From: Methanobacterium_B sp963825335
Lineage (GTDB): Archaea > Methanobacteriota > Methanobacteria > Methanobacteriales > Methanobacteriaceae
DNA: 64,000 nt
Direction: 5' to 3'
NCBI GenBank assembly: GCA_963825335.1
Contig: CAWGSP010000001.1
Span: 2,467,688-2,531,687 of the forward strand
Shown: one piece after another, positions 1-9,484 of the stretch
Layout: each line of letters begins with the position of its first letter
How positions within the stretch are numbered: the stretch's first letter is position 1
Notes under the pieces: model-generated
What the model saw: the letters and a program-made list of their open reading frames with translations, nothing else
The model's database searches: none
Told to the model about the DNA's origin: nothing
Translations under genes and position numbers: made by a program

Positions 1-879
1 GATAAGCTTGGTCCTAAATGGACAAAGAATATTGGGATTGAATACAGGGATGAATGGGGAATACCAGATTTAGTAGAAAGAATAAAAATTAGTGAGATTA
101 TAAGTTTTGTTTTTGGTCGACAACTATTGAAAGTAGGACATACTAAATTTGATAAGAAAGGGGATTACATTGAAGAGTTTGTCGTTAATCCTCGGTTACC
201 ATCTTCTATTAATATTAAATCCGTATGTGCACTCTCAGACAGACTTCCAATAGAGATTAGGCCATATGAACCAAAAATACCTATAGAACCGATACTAAAT
301 CATATAATAACTTCATATTTAAAGCTGAGAGATGAGCTACATTTAGATTCTGTTTTTTGGAGATATTGGTTGTCTAATGCATTAAATTTTGATTCTAATA
401 TAGCGCTATTAGCTTCCAGTATAGAAACATTATCAAATTCTTGGTATAAATCCAATAATTCAAAAAGTAGAGGTAAATATTTAGAGAAAGTAGATTTTGA
501 AACACTTTTAGAAGATGAATTTGAATTAATTGATACAAAATTAGACGGTGAGAGGTATAAAGATAGAATAATGAACCGAATATTAAATACTTACCAGATG
601 GGTGGTAATGAAAGATTAAATAACTTTTTTAAAGAAATTGGCTTAGTTATAGGTCCTATTGAAAAAAAAGCAATCAAAGATAGAAATAAACCTGTACATG
701 GCGCTATTATGGCTCCAGAAGAATCTGAATCACTTTACAAGTCAAATGAAGCATATCGTACTCTATTCAATAGAACAATATTAAAAATTCTTGGATTTGA
801 TGGGGAATATATCGACTATTATACCCCCGATTATCCTAAAAGAAACTTAGATGAACCAATTCCAAACGATGAAATTTAA
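1..879 (+). CDS. HEPN-domain protein, 5' end outside the window
   Basis: The frame is open from the first base to the TAA at 877-879, so the gene probably begins upstream and at least 292 residues are visible; a TTG at 127 could only be an internal start. The C-terminal third is helical and carries the sequence RNKPVH at 682-699, which fits the Rx4-6H motif of HEPN ribonuclease-type domains, preceded by a helix with a polar run (ASSIETLSNSW) typical of that fold. HEPN proteins act in RNA cleavage in toxin-antitoxin, abortive infection and other defence settings. I do not recognise the N-terminal part. The next gene downstream is a broken integrase, so the context is mobile or defence DNA. The HEPN call rests on one motif plus helical context and is moderate. 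Confidence 0.5.
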   Translation, partial: DKLGPKWTKNIGIEYRDEWGIPDLVERIKISEIISFVFGRQLLKVGHTKFDKKGDYIEEFVVNPRLPSSINIKSVCALSDRLPIEIRPYEPKIPIEPILNHIITSYLKLRDELHLDSVFWRYWLSNALNFDSNIALLASSIETLSNSWYKSNNSKSRGKYLEKVDFETLLEDEFELIDTKLDGERYKDRIMNRILNTYQMGGNERLNNFFKEIGLVIGPIEKKAIKDRNKPVHGAIMAPEESESLYKSNEAYRTLFNRTILKILGFDGEYIDYYTPDYPKRNLDEPIPNDEI

Positions 880-1459
880 AAGAAATTTGAACTTATTGAT
901 GCATATCTAATACTACATATAATACATTAAACAATAAAAGATCCATTATTTAGATGGTAGCTATCAGTAAATTAAATAGTGATCATAATCATATAGAATT
1001 AACGCTCTATCGATGGAAATCTAATCCATCATTGCAGTCAATTACTAAACAATCTTTCTCAATAACATAATCACAAATTACTTTTTCTTAAACATGTTTG
1101 TATTCTATCGATATTGGTAGTAACTAAATAAAATTCTGTTTAATAGAATAAATATATTTTTTTGAGCTATGATGAAACAGATTTTAAATAATAAGCTAAA
1201 TTTTATTGACAATAGTACGGATATAGAATAAATTAAACCTAATTAGTATAAATTAATTGTCATACCTATACCTAATCATGTAAATAGACCTATCTTGAAG
1301 ATTTATAATAAAGAAAATTATCAAGAATTTTTTAATCGATTCAATCTTTTAGAATTTATCCAACTTCGTAATATATATGTTTCGTCTCCGTGTGGAGGAC
1401 AAAGGACTGTTTACATACCCATATTGTCGTTAAAATACAAAATTTATGGGGATGTATCT
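880..1459. other. AT-rich intergenic stretch upstream of the integrase
   Basis: I see no convincing gene or RNA here. The integrase frame extends back to a TTG at 1295 but the first good start is the ATG at 1460, so part of this stretch may be untranslated leader. No clear direct repeat marking an attachment site is visible inside the window. Confidence 0.4.
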
Positions 1460-2696
1460 ATGAAATTAAATATTACATTAACACAAAATAGTAATATTAA
1501 ATACCATGATCAGAACTTTATTGATGAATGGTTTTTAAGGAGAAATATCAGTTCAGGGACTCAAAAAAGTTATAAAATTGCTATAAAATATTTCTCCAAC
1601 ATGATTGAAAAGAATATAAGTGAAATTATTGAAGAAGCAGAAATCGAGGAAGATGCAGGACTTCGTCCAAGAAAGCGAAAGGTCAGTATATACCTTCTTA
1701 AATACAAAAATTATCTTGAAAATTCGGGTATAACGCCATCGACAGTAAACCTCTATTTTTCTGCAATAAAATCTTTTTACAAAGCCTTTGATATTACTTT
1801 ACCTTATATCAAGCTCGATAGTGGGGACATTGGGTTAGAGAAGAATATGGGTAAGCCTTTAACTCGTAAAAATATTCAACAACTTATAAATGTAGCTACA
1901 CCACGCGAAAAAGCTCTTATCTATGTTATGGCATTGTCAGGTATGGGTCAACAAGAAGCAAGAGACCTAACAATTAGAAAATTTTTAATCACAGCAAGTT
2001 CAGCAATCGAGAAAGAATTAGATGATGTATACGATTTATTCAAATTTGAAGATGATATCCTAAAGGAAATAATGACCGTCGAAATTACCCGTAAAAAAAA
2101 TAAGTACAAACATCACACACTTATTCCACCAGAAGCCAGCCGAGCAACCATAACTTACCTTAAAGAACGTTGTTATGGTAGAAATAAAAAAAATCAGAAT
2201 AAAAAATAATGATGAGACATTATTTGTCAGTAATTATGGAAGTGAATTGAGTAGAGACAGTATAATAACAAATTTCCGCAGAATGGGAAAAATGGCTGGT
2301 TTCAAGCGGGAAAAGGGTACATATAGTTACTGGAGAAGTCATGCACTTCGTAAATACTTCATTACCACAATCGTAAATAAAGGAGCAGATACAACAATCG
2401 CAAATTATATTGCAGGTCACAAAATCGATGAGCAAGAAAGAACTTATTGGAAGGCAAATCCCGAAGATCTTAAAAAACACTACACCAAAGCCTTACCATA
2501 TCTGTCATTAGACCAAGCAAAGGTAAAAGATGTCTACAGCAAAGAATTTGAAAATTTTATAAAAGAATCCAAAGTCAAAGATGAAAAAATGGCCCTCATG
2601 GAAAAACAGATGAAAGAAATGGAAGAAAGAAATAAAGAAAGAGATAAAATTCTGGACGACATTATAACCAAAAGAATATTATGGAAACATTATTAA
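1460..2696 (+). pseudogene. Tyrosine recombinase/integrase, frameshifted
   Basis: Two overlapping frames together encode one phage-integrase-family recombinase of about 410 residues. The first (from ATG 1460; TTG 1295 is possible but less likely) holds the SAM-like core-binding domain and the start of the catalytic domain, ending at 2209. The second, one frame over, holds the rest: HALRKYF (box II His and Arg), AGHK, and the nucleophile region ERTYW, followed by a charged helical tail. The break lies near the A8 run at 2186-2193 and fits one extra base. The usual first catalytic Arg position reads SGMGQQE, so that Arg seems absent or shifted, as I recall for some archaeal integrases. Probably the remnant of an integrated element, unless the frameshift is a sequencing error. 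Confidence 0.8.
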
Positions 2697-2801
2697 AATA
2701 AGATTATAAAAAAACTATTTTTATTTTTTTAATTAATAGGATATTCAAATTTAGTTTTATAACTATAACTTAAAATCATCAAAAAAAAGAGAAAAGTATT
2801 T

Positions 2802-5800
2802 TTAAACTGTTTTGAACTTAAATATGTAGGTTGCTGCGAAATTATTGCTTGCTAAGTCTTTGATTGCTGCTGAAGGTATGACTACTTCATATATGTTGTT
2901 AGCTGATCTTTTACTTGTTTTGATGGTTAATGTACTTCCGGAAATTGTTTTAGTTATTAGAACTGTTTTTCCTATTGTAAGATCTTTAACATATATTTTT
3001 GAATAATTGGTTGCTGCTAATATGTTTTCTGTGAATTTGATGGGTATAGTTGCTGTTAAAGAAACTTGCTGTGCATTGTTGGCAGGTACAGTTGAAGTTA
3101 TTTTTGGTGGTACTTTGTTTATGGTGTAGGTCTGTGTGTAGACCGGTGACTTATTACCTGCAATATCTACTGCTAAATACTTTAAAACCGTTGTTTTTGA
3201 TATACTAATAGGTCCACTGTACAAAGTGCTTGATGAAGTTGGTGTGGCTCCGTTGATTGTATAATATATGTTTCCGGGTTCGCTCATCTTGAATGTTACT
3301 GTTTTTGTTGTGTTATAATATCCTGTGGTAATACTGGCTGTTGCTTTGGGTGGTATGGTGTCTATTTTATAAATTTGAGTATATACTGGCGATGTATCAC
3401 CTGCTAAGTCCATTGCAAAGAATTCTAGAGTAGTATTGTCTGTGATGGATATTGGTGAGAGGTATCTGTTACTGTTATAGGTTGGCGTTGTACCGTCGGT
3501 TGTGTAATAAATTGTTCCAGGTTCATTCATTGATAATGCAATGTTTAGCGTTGAGTTGTATAACCCGCTAGTAGTATTTGAATAAGCGGTTAATGGAGTT
3601 ACGGGAGGAAGGTTTATAGTGTACGTATTTGAGTATATTGGTGACATATTACCCGCTAAATCCATAGCAAAGAACTGTAAAGTTGTTGTATTAGCTATAG
3701 TGATGGGACTCAAGTATCTGTTACTATTATAAGTTGGCATAGTCCCATCAGTTGTATAATAAATAGTACCAGGCTCACTCATACTCAATGAAGCACTCTG
3801 AGGAGAATTGTATGTCCCATTTGTAAGGTTAGAACTAGCGGTTAATGGAGTTACCGGAGGAAGGTTTATAATGTACGTATTTGAGTATATTGGTGACATA
3901 TTACCTGCTAAATCCATAGCAAAGAACTGTAAAGTTGTTGTATTAGCTATAGTGATGGGACTCAAGTATCTGTTACTATTATAAGTTGGCATAGTCCCAT
4001 CAGTTGTATAATAAATAGTACCAGGCTCACTCATGGACAATGATACGTTTTGAGGAGAACTGTAAGTTCCATTTGTAAGGTTAGAACTAGCGGTAGGTGA
4101 AATAGTATCCAAAATAGTAATTAATGTTTGAACGGTTTGATTGTCAACAGTAGCTGAAACAGTAGCCAAGCCAGCTACTGATCCACTATTGAAAATCGAT
4201 TGTGTACTCACATCAATTGTTGTTGATGGATTAATAGTACCTAATGTGGTGTAAAAAGTCACAAGTATCCCATCAGGTATTTGGCCATTTATGGGATCAT
4301 GAATAGTCCCATTTGAATCATGTTGTAAATCTGCTGTTATAGTAGAATTAGCATTATTTGGGAGAGTATTAGGGTTCGCAGTTATAGTTAAAACTAACCA
4401 AGTTGTCACATTTGCGCCACCAGCTACATTATTTGAAGGATCTGTATTGGAACCCCACCAGTTATACTTCGCATTCACTGTTCCGCCGGAATTTAGAATA
4501 GCACTACCATTACTTGCAATGTTTCCAACTATTCGATTAAAATTAACTACAGTACTACCATCGTTGTAGATAGCACCACCACTAGTTGCAAAGTTATTCA
4601 TGAAAGTACTGTTATCCACAGTTAAATAACCATAATTGTAGAGTGCACCATAAGTCGCAGAGTTATTTGTGAAGATAGCACCACCATTAGTTGCAAAGTT
4701 ATTCATGAAAGTACTATAATTAATAGTTAAATTACCATTATTACAAATAGCACCACCAAAAATTGCAGTATTATTTGTGAAAGTACTATAATTAATAGTT
4801 AAAAGACCACCATTGTAGATGGCACCGCCATTATAAATTGAAGTGTTATTTGTGAAAGTGGTGTTATTAACAGTTAAAGAACCAGCATTCCAAAGAGCAC
4901 TACCTAAAATTGAAGTGTTATTTGTGAAAGTACTGTTCGTAATTGTAGTAACTGTTGAATAATTACTACCACAAAAGATCACACCACCACTAAATGCATT
5001 GTTACCTGTAAATGTGTTATTAGCACCATACAATGCATATAATGTGTCTATAGCACCACCACATTCGGTTGCGTTATTATTAATGAAATTATTATTGGAA
5101 ACATTTAATGTACCATCATTGAAGATTGCACCACCATTACCATCTGAGGCATAGTTACTTGTAAATGTACTTCCGTTTATTGTAACTGGAACGATTATTG
5201 TACCGCCTTGATTATAAATTGCACCACCAAAGGATGCGGTGTTATTTGTGAAAGTGCTATTAATAATGTTCATTAAATTTTGATTACAAATAGCACCACC
5301 ATTACCTGCATATGTGTTATTTGAGTATGTATTTGATGTATTATTTGTAAAAGAGCTATCATTAATAGTCATTGCACTATTGTAATTATAAATAGCTCCA
5401 CCATTACCATAATTTCCAATGTTATTTGTGAAATTTGTATAACTAATAGTTAAAGCACCGCCGCTACTATAAATAGCACCACCACCACCATTATTTGCCG
5501 TGTTATTTGTGAAAGTGCTATAATTAATGGTTAAATTACCACCATTAGAAATAGCACCACCTGGTTGAATTGCTATATTATTTATAAACCTATTATTGTT
5601 GATAGTCAAATTACCGAGATTAGAAATAGCAGCACCATCATACAGAGCATTGTTATTTAGAAAGGTACTGTTAATAAGAGTTGAAGTACCATTATTCCAA
5701 AGAGCGCCTCCAAAATATGAAGTGTTATTAGTGAAAGAGCTGTTATTGATAGTTGAAGTACCGTTACTTTCGATAGCACCCCCATCACCATTATACAAAT

Positions 5801-6920
5801 TGTTACCTGTGAAAGTACTGTTATTCACATTCAAAGTACAATTGTAGTAATTATAAATAGCACCACCACCATCAGTTGCAGTGTTATTAGTGAAAAAACT
5901 ACCAATTATAGTTAAATTTCCACCGTTAAAAATAGCACCACCATAACTATTATTTGCAATGTTATTTGTGAAAGAGCAACCAGTTATAGTTAAATTTCCA
6001 AAATTAGAAATAGTACCACTCCCCCCAAAACTTGCAGTATTATTTGTGAAAGTACTATAACTAATAGATGAATTACCATTGTTACAAATGGCACCACAAT
6101 AACTTGCAGTGTTATTTGTAAAAGTGCTGTTATTAAAAGTCACTATATTGTAATTAAAAATAGCTCCACCACTATCGGTTGCAGTGTTATTATTGAAAAT
6201 GCCACTAATTATAGTTAAATTCCCACCATTAGAAATAGCACCACCATCACCAGTATTTGCAGTGTTATTTGTGAAAGTACTATAACTAATAGTTAAATTA
6301 CCACCATTAGAAATAGCACCACCTTCAGCATGACTAAATCTACCATCACCAAGAAAAATTGAAGTGTTATTTGTGAAAGTACTATAATTAATTGTCATTA
6401 TACCATAATTGTCAATAGCACCACCAGTACCATAACCTATAGCAAAGTTATTAGTTAAATAACAATTATTAATTATTACTGTACCATTATTATAGATTGC
6501 ACCTCCCTCCGACGCGTTTCCTTGTGTGAGAGTTAAATTATATACATTAACATTCACTCCAGGGAGAATGTTGAAGATTGCATAAGTGCTTGTCCCATTT
6601 ATTATGGTGTTTTGTTGGCTTTCACCTATAATACTCATGTTTGTGTTGAGAGTGATGTTATTTTCGTTATAGACACCATTAGCTATGTAAAGTGTTCCAC
6701 CATCATTAACAGTTCCTGTTGCGTTTTTTATTGTAGCTTTAGGCCCGCTTGTACCATTATATACTGCAAGTTGACCATCCCAACTATCATTTCCCTGAGG
6801 GCTTACATAAATACTGGACGAGTTCGCTGCAAATGTAGAATTAATACCATAAGAAAAGATAACAACAATTCCAAGTAAAAGTAAACTTATTTTAAATATT
6901 TTTTCGTTATTATTACTCAT
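2802..6920 (-). CDS. Large secreted beta-helix adhesin-like surface protein
   Basis: 1372 residues. The N-terminus is a signal peptide (hydrophobic about residues 9-25, likely cleavage after the STFA/A near residue 32). Residues about 40-840 are a long series of parallel beta-helix repeats built on variants of STFTNNTA..GGAIYN.GNLTI, rich in Asn, Thr and Gly. An invasin-like Ig domain follows (about 845-940), then four chitobiase C-terminal-like repeats with YYTTDGTTPTYNS (about 943-1270), and a final Big_5-type Ig domain (KITSTVPANNAQQVS onward). This is the plan of adhesin-like proteins that methanobacteria display on the pseudomurein wall. No C-terminal anchor is seen, so attachment may be non-covalent through the Ig/CHB region. 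A GGGGGA ribosome site precedes the ATG. The ligand is unknown. Confidence 0.88.
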   Translation of the reverse strand: MSNNNEKIFKISLLLLGIVVIFSYGINSTFAANSSSIYVSPQGNDSWDGQLAVYNGTSGPKATIKNATGTVNDGGTLYIANGVYNENNITLNTNMSIIGESQQNTIINGTSTYAIFNILPGVNVNVYNLTLTQGNASEGGAIYNNGTVIINNCYLTNNFAIGYGTGGAIDNYGIMTINYSTFTNNTSIFLGDGRFSHAEGGAISNGGNLTISYSTFTNNTANTGDGGAISNGGNLTIISGIFNNNTATDSGGAIFNYNIVTFNNSTFTNNTASYCGAICNNGNSSISYSTFTNNTASFGGSGTISNFGNLTITGCSFTNNIANNSYGGAIFNGGNLTIIGSFFTNNTATDGGGAIYNYYNCTLNVNNSTFTGNNLYNGDGGAIESNGTSTINNSSFTNNTSYFGGALWNNGTSTLINSTFLNNNALYDGAAISNLGNLTINNNRFINNIAIQPGGAISNGGNLTINYSTFTNNTANNGGGGAIYSSGGALTISYTNFTNNIGNYGNGGAIYNYNSAMTINDSSFTNNTSNTYSNNTYAGNGGAICNQNLMNIINSTFTNNTASFGGAIYNQGGTIIVPVTINGSTFTSNYASDGNGGAIFNDGTLNVSNNNFINNNATECGGAIDTLYALYGANNTFTGNNAFSGGVIFCGSNYSTVTTITNSTFTNNTSILGSALWNAGSLTVNNTTFTNNTSIYNGGAIYNGGLLTINYSTFTNNTAIFGGAICNNGNLTINYSTFMNNFATNGGAIFTNNSATYGALYNYGYLTVDNSTFMNNFATSGGAIYNDGSTVVNFNRIVGNIASNGSAILNSGGTVNAKYNWWGSNTDPSNNVAGGANVTTWLVLTITANPNTLPNNANSTITADLQHDSNGTIHDPINGQIPDGILVTFYTTLGTINPSTTIDVSTQSIFNSGSVAGLATVSATVDNQTVQTLITILDTISPTASSNLTNGTYSSPQNVSLSMSEPGTIYYTTDGTMPTYNSNRYLSPITIANTTTLQFFAMDLAGNMSPIYSNTYIINLPPVTPLTASSNLTNGTYNSPQSASLSMSEPGTIYYTTDGTMPTYNSNRYLSPITIANTTTLQFFAMDLAGNMSPIYSNTYTINLPPVTPLTAYSNTTSGLYNSTLNIALSMNEPGTIYYTTDGTTPTYNSNRYLSPISITDNTTLEFFAMDLAGDTSPVYTQIYKIDTIPPKATASITTGYYNTTKTVTFKMSEPGNIYYTINGATPTSSSTLYSGPISISKTTVLKYLAVDIAGNKSPVYTQTYTINKVPPKITSTVPANNAQQVSLTATIPIKFTENILAATNYSKIYVKDLTIGKTVLITKTISGSTLTIKTSKRSANNIYEVVIPSAAIKDLASNNFAATYIFKFKTV
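3586..4089 (-). repeat. Tandem 252-bp direct repeat coding for two chitobiase-like modules
   Basis: Positions 3586-3837 and 3838-4089 are nearly identical for most of their length, offset by 252 bases (84 codons). The copies differ by only scattered bases over the first 200, whereas the flanking modules toward 3340 are clearly diverged at DNA level. This points to a recent in-frame duplication inside the adhesin gene. Confidence 0.85.
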
Positions 6921-7287
6921 TTTTCCCCCAGCTACGATTATCCCTTAAAATTATTAAAAAAATCAATATTGACTATTATTTTTAATGCTCTAATGTATTA
7001 ATTATAATTTATTATTGTAACCCGATAGAAAAGGTTTTAAGTTAAATACAAAGTAATTATCACGTTTTTACATAAAATCTGATTAAATCTATTAAGTAAT
7101 CAAAATTTGGATCTCAGTAACTACATAATTTTGTATAACAAATATTCAAACAAGAAGACTGAGTTATGATTCATATTTATTTTGAATTTATTTCAACAAA
7201 ATTGTCTTTATAATTAGGACTTTTTTCTTGATAAGTATTAAATATTAATTTTAGCATAAATAATATTACAAAAAAGAGGTGATTATT
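6921..7287. other. Divergent intergenic region
   Basis: It separates the minus-strand adhesin from a plus-strand small gene and should hold both promoters. The sequence is very AT-rich with many TATA-like stretches; none stands out enough to assign. A GAGGTGAT ribosome site at 7276-7283 belongs to the next gene. Confidence 0.35.
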
Positions 7288-7431
7288 TTGAGGATTGCTA
7301 AAACTGTGACAATGGACTTGGAAGACGCCGTAAAGATCAGAGAAAAGATCTTAAACGGTGAAACACCCAATATAAGTGCATTCATAAGTAAAGCAATTAA
7401 AAAAGAATTAAAACGGTGCGTAATATGTTAG
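7288..7431 (+). CDS. Small ribbon-helix-helix (CopG-like) DNA-binding protein
   Basis: 47 residues starting at a TTG that follows a good ribosome site (GAGGTGAT, 7276-7283). The sequence shows the ribbon-helix-helix plan: a short beta strand (IAKTVTMDLEDA), helix A (EDAVKIREKIL), a turn with NIS, and helix B (ISAFISKAIKKEL). Proteins of this size are typically antitoxins or autoregulators that bind DNA as dimers. The stop overlaps the start of a second tiny gene in an ATGTTAG junction, so the two are translationally coupled as in toxin-antitoxin pairs. The partner is not a recognisable toxin, so its role is open. Confidence 0.65.
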   Translation: MRIAKTVTMDLEDAVKIREKILNGETPNISAFISKAIKKELKRCVIC

Positions 7432-7559
7432 TAAAGCTTGATAAAAAATTGAAAGCCATTTACTACGAAAATAAAGACAAGAAAAATCCAAAAGTACCAT
7501 TAAAAACCATAAAAAAGTTTTTAGAAATCGAAGGCATTCCACTAGATGAAGATGAATAA
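7425..7559 (+). CDS. 44-residue protein coupled to the RHH gene
   Basis: Its ATG lies inside the last codons of the upstream ribbon-helix-helix gene. The product is charged, with a Lys-rich first half and an acidic tail (PLDEDE). It has no membrane segment, cysteines or motif that I recognise. Coupling and size suggest it is expressed together with the DNA-binding protein; it could be a toxin, an accessory peptide, or the shortened remains of one. Confidence rests on the overlap and the clean reading frame only. Confidence 0.4.
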   Translation: MLVKLDKKLKAIYYENKDKKNPKVPLKTIKKFLEIEGIPLDEDE

Positions 7560-7577
7560 TATCTAGAGGTGTTATAA

Positions 7578-7881
7578 ATGCTAGAAGAAGAAGGAATGGG
7601 GATCATACCAAAATCCACATTAATAATACTTAAGTGGATGAGAATAAATACTTTTCGGATACTCCAAACGCCATGGAAAATCTACCAGAGAAACTTAAAA
7701 CTCCTCAAATACCTTATTTTAGAGAAAGACTAGCATTGGTAACTGCAGATGGTTTCCCATGGTACCCAAAGAGATGATGAGAAACGGGAAATTTCCATAT
7801 ACTATAAATTACTACTGTCCCGCAGAGTTCAGATATCATGTCCAGAAAGTTGTTACACTTATTTTATTATATGTGATATAG
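7578..7881 (+). pseudogene. Probable eroded gene, fragments in several frames
   Basis: A GAGGTG site precedes an ATG at 7578 that opens a 51-codon frame. A protein-like frame runs from a GTG at 7634 to 7777 (it includes PQIPYFRERLALVTADGFPW), and a third follows in another frame from 7777 to 7881 (NYYCPAEFRYHV). Their codon use looks protein-like but no single frame covers the region, so I read it as one decayed gene. The family is not recognised; the short YYCP string also occurs in the UPF0305 gene 1.5 kb downstream, which is too little to claim a relationship. Confidence 0.25.
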
Positions 7882-8924
7882 ATCAATCATTATTATGAAA
7901 AATTTGGTATACGATTGGAGATTAACAAATGATCCAAATTGAATCAGTAATACTAAATTTTAATGATTTATAAAAAATTTTATTAAAGTCCATATCTATT
8001 TAGAATGTGATTTATAGGTTCAAACCAACTTAATTGAATAATTTAAAGGCTTTATAAAGTTCATAATTTAAAATAATCGATTAATATTCATTTTCAAATA
8101 AAGTTATATCGAATTTTACTTCGTTAAACTGTTGAATAACGAAGTAAAATTTCAGAGTCCTACCAATATGGACATAATAGTGTGGTTTAACGTTGTCCAA
8201 AAAATTATAATCATCCCACAATTTATATATTTAATTGAGATAAAACAGATTCATACTTTGTTTAGTTACTATTAATACGATAGAGTAACAAAATTCAATT
8301 ACCTCACAACAATTGATACAATACTCATAATTGAAATAATATTATCTGCTCTGTGATGTTGTGTAATAATAAAATTTTATTAAGTATTCATTATACTTTT
8401 ATGATTTACAAAACAGTGCAAACTTACCGATCTTGATCTAGTTTGGGCTATATGTTGCGGATAATATCTATGGTTTTCACACTTTTTTAAAAATTAAACA
8501 TTTTAATGTTAAAATAATATTATAAATCATTTCAAAATTTCCATTATTTTATTTTCGAAGTGGAAATATAACTAGAATTCTGACTTTTTTACAGATTTAA
8601 AACACAAATCTGGGTAATCTAATGAACGATAGTATAAGTTAAAATATTTCAATTTTCTTGATTATTATTCTTGAAAGCTTGAAATTCAATTGTAATCATC
8701 TCTTCACTTGAAAACCCGAAGAATATGAATTACATATTTATTTGTGAATAATTGACATAAATTATAAATAACCTAAAATTAATATATCCAATAAAATATT
8801 ATTTGTATACAAATAAATTTTTATCAGAAAAATCTGAAAAAAAAACACAGATAAAAGAATGGTAGGATAAATTTAAAAAATTATTAAAGATTTTTTTTAT
8901 ATTCCTGTAAACAGGTGGGCACTA
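7882..8924. other. About 1 kb gene desert with hairpins
   Basis: No open frame of substance on either strand. The stretch holds a perfect 15-bp inverted repeat (separate entry), a 7-bp hairpin CAGATTT/AAATCTG at 8592-8612, and an imperfect pairing of ATTAC..CACAACA near 8300 with TGTTGTGTAAT near 8365. A GGTTCAAACC string at about 8018 resembles a tRNA T-loop, but the surroundings do not fold as a tRNA. Confidence 0.45.
8112..8151. repeat. Perfect 15-bp inverted repeat with 10-nt loop
   Basis: AATTTTACTTCGTTA at 8112-8126 is exactly complementary to TAACGAAGTAAAATT at 8137-8151, with AACTGTTGAA between. It is far from any gene end, so an ordinary terminator role is unlikely. It could be the centre of a small mobile element, a protein-binding site or a structured RNA. 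Confidence 0.85.
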
Positions 8925-9454
8925 ATGAAAATTGAAGAAATTGAATTTACAACGAGTTTACAAAGACAGGAAATATTTGATGTATTAAAAACCGAAGCAA
9001 AAAATATTCATATCACAGATATCATGGCAGCATCAGCCCATCTAAAAGAAGATTCTAAATATGTGCAACCACATTATCGTGAAAAATATACACGTGTTTA
9101 CATCGAATCATTTCTAATGCGTATCAAAGAAATTAATGACAATAAAAATCATTATGAAGGAACGGAGAAGCTGATGAATTATTAGAAGTATTAAATTTAA
9201 TGCAAAAACAACAAAAGTTAGCAGAACTTGATTATGACCAACACATTAATTTTTTCAAGATATACAGACTTATTGCACTTTACACTACATTTATACTTAA
9301 AGAACCCATACATCCTGTGGGAATGCCATTTCCCGGTGGTTTAAATATAAAATACGAGAAAGGAACCTATTATTGTCCTGTTAAAGAGAGTCAAAAAGAT
9401 AATCCTGGAGCTGTCTGCGGATTTTGTATAGCAGAACAAACTAAAAACATCTAA
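8925..9454 (+). pseudogene. UPF0305 family protein, frameshifted
   Basis: The first frame (ATG 8925 with AGGTGGG just upstream, to 9185) encodes the N-terminal half. The second, one frame over and open from 9158 to 9454, continues with GEADELLEVLNLM and the family hallmark HPVGMPFPGG, then YYCPVKE and CGFCIAEQ. Together they give about 177 residues, the usual size of the UPF0305 family of methanogens (MTH_812 type), whose function is unknown; the conserved Cys and His suggest metal binding. The shift lies between about 9155 and 9167 and is not in a homopolymer. A sequencing error cannot be excluded. A QueG-like iron-sulfur protein follows closely and may be co-transcribed. Confidence 0.7.
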
Positions 9455-9484
9455 ATACATTATGAATTGCGGAGAGAAGTAACT

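Noticed and set aside
4600..6500. Recurrent short DNA repeats as a CRISPR or satellite array
   Set aside because: They are the coding repeats of the beta-helix adhesin on the minus strand.
8010..8030. GGTTCAAACC resembling a tRNA T-loop
   Set aside because: No acceptor, D or anticodon stems can be formed around it and the region is AT-rich.
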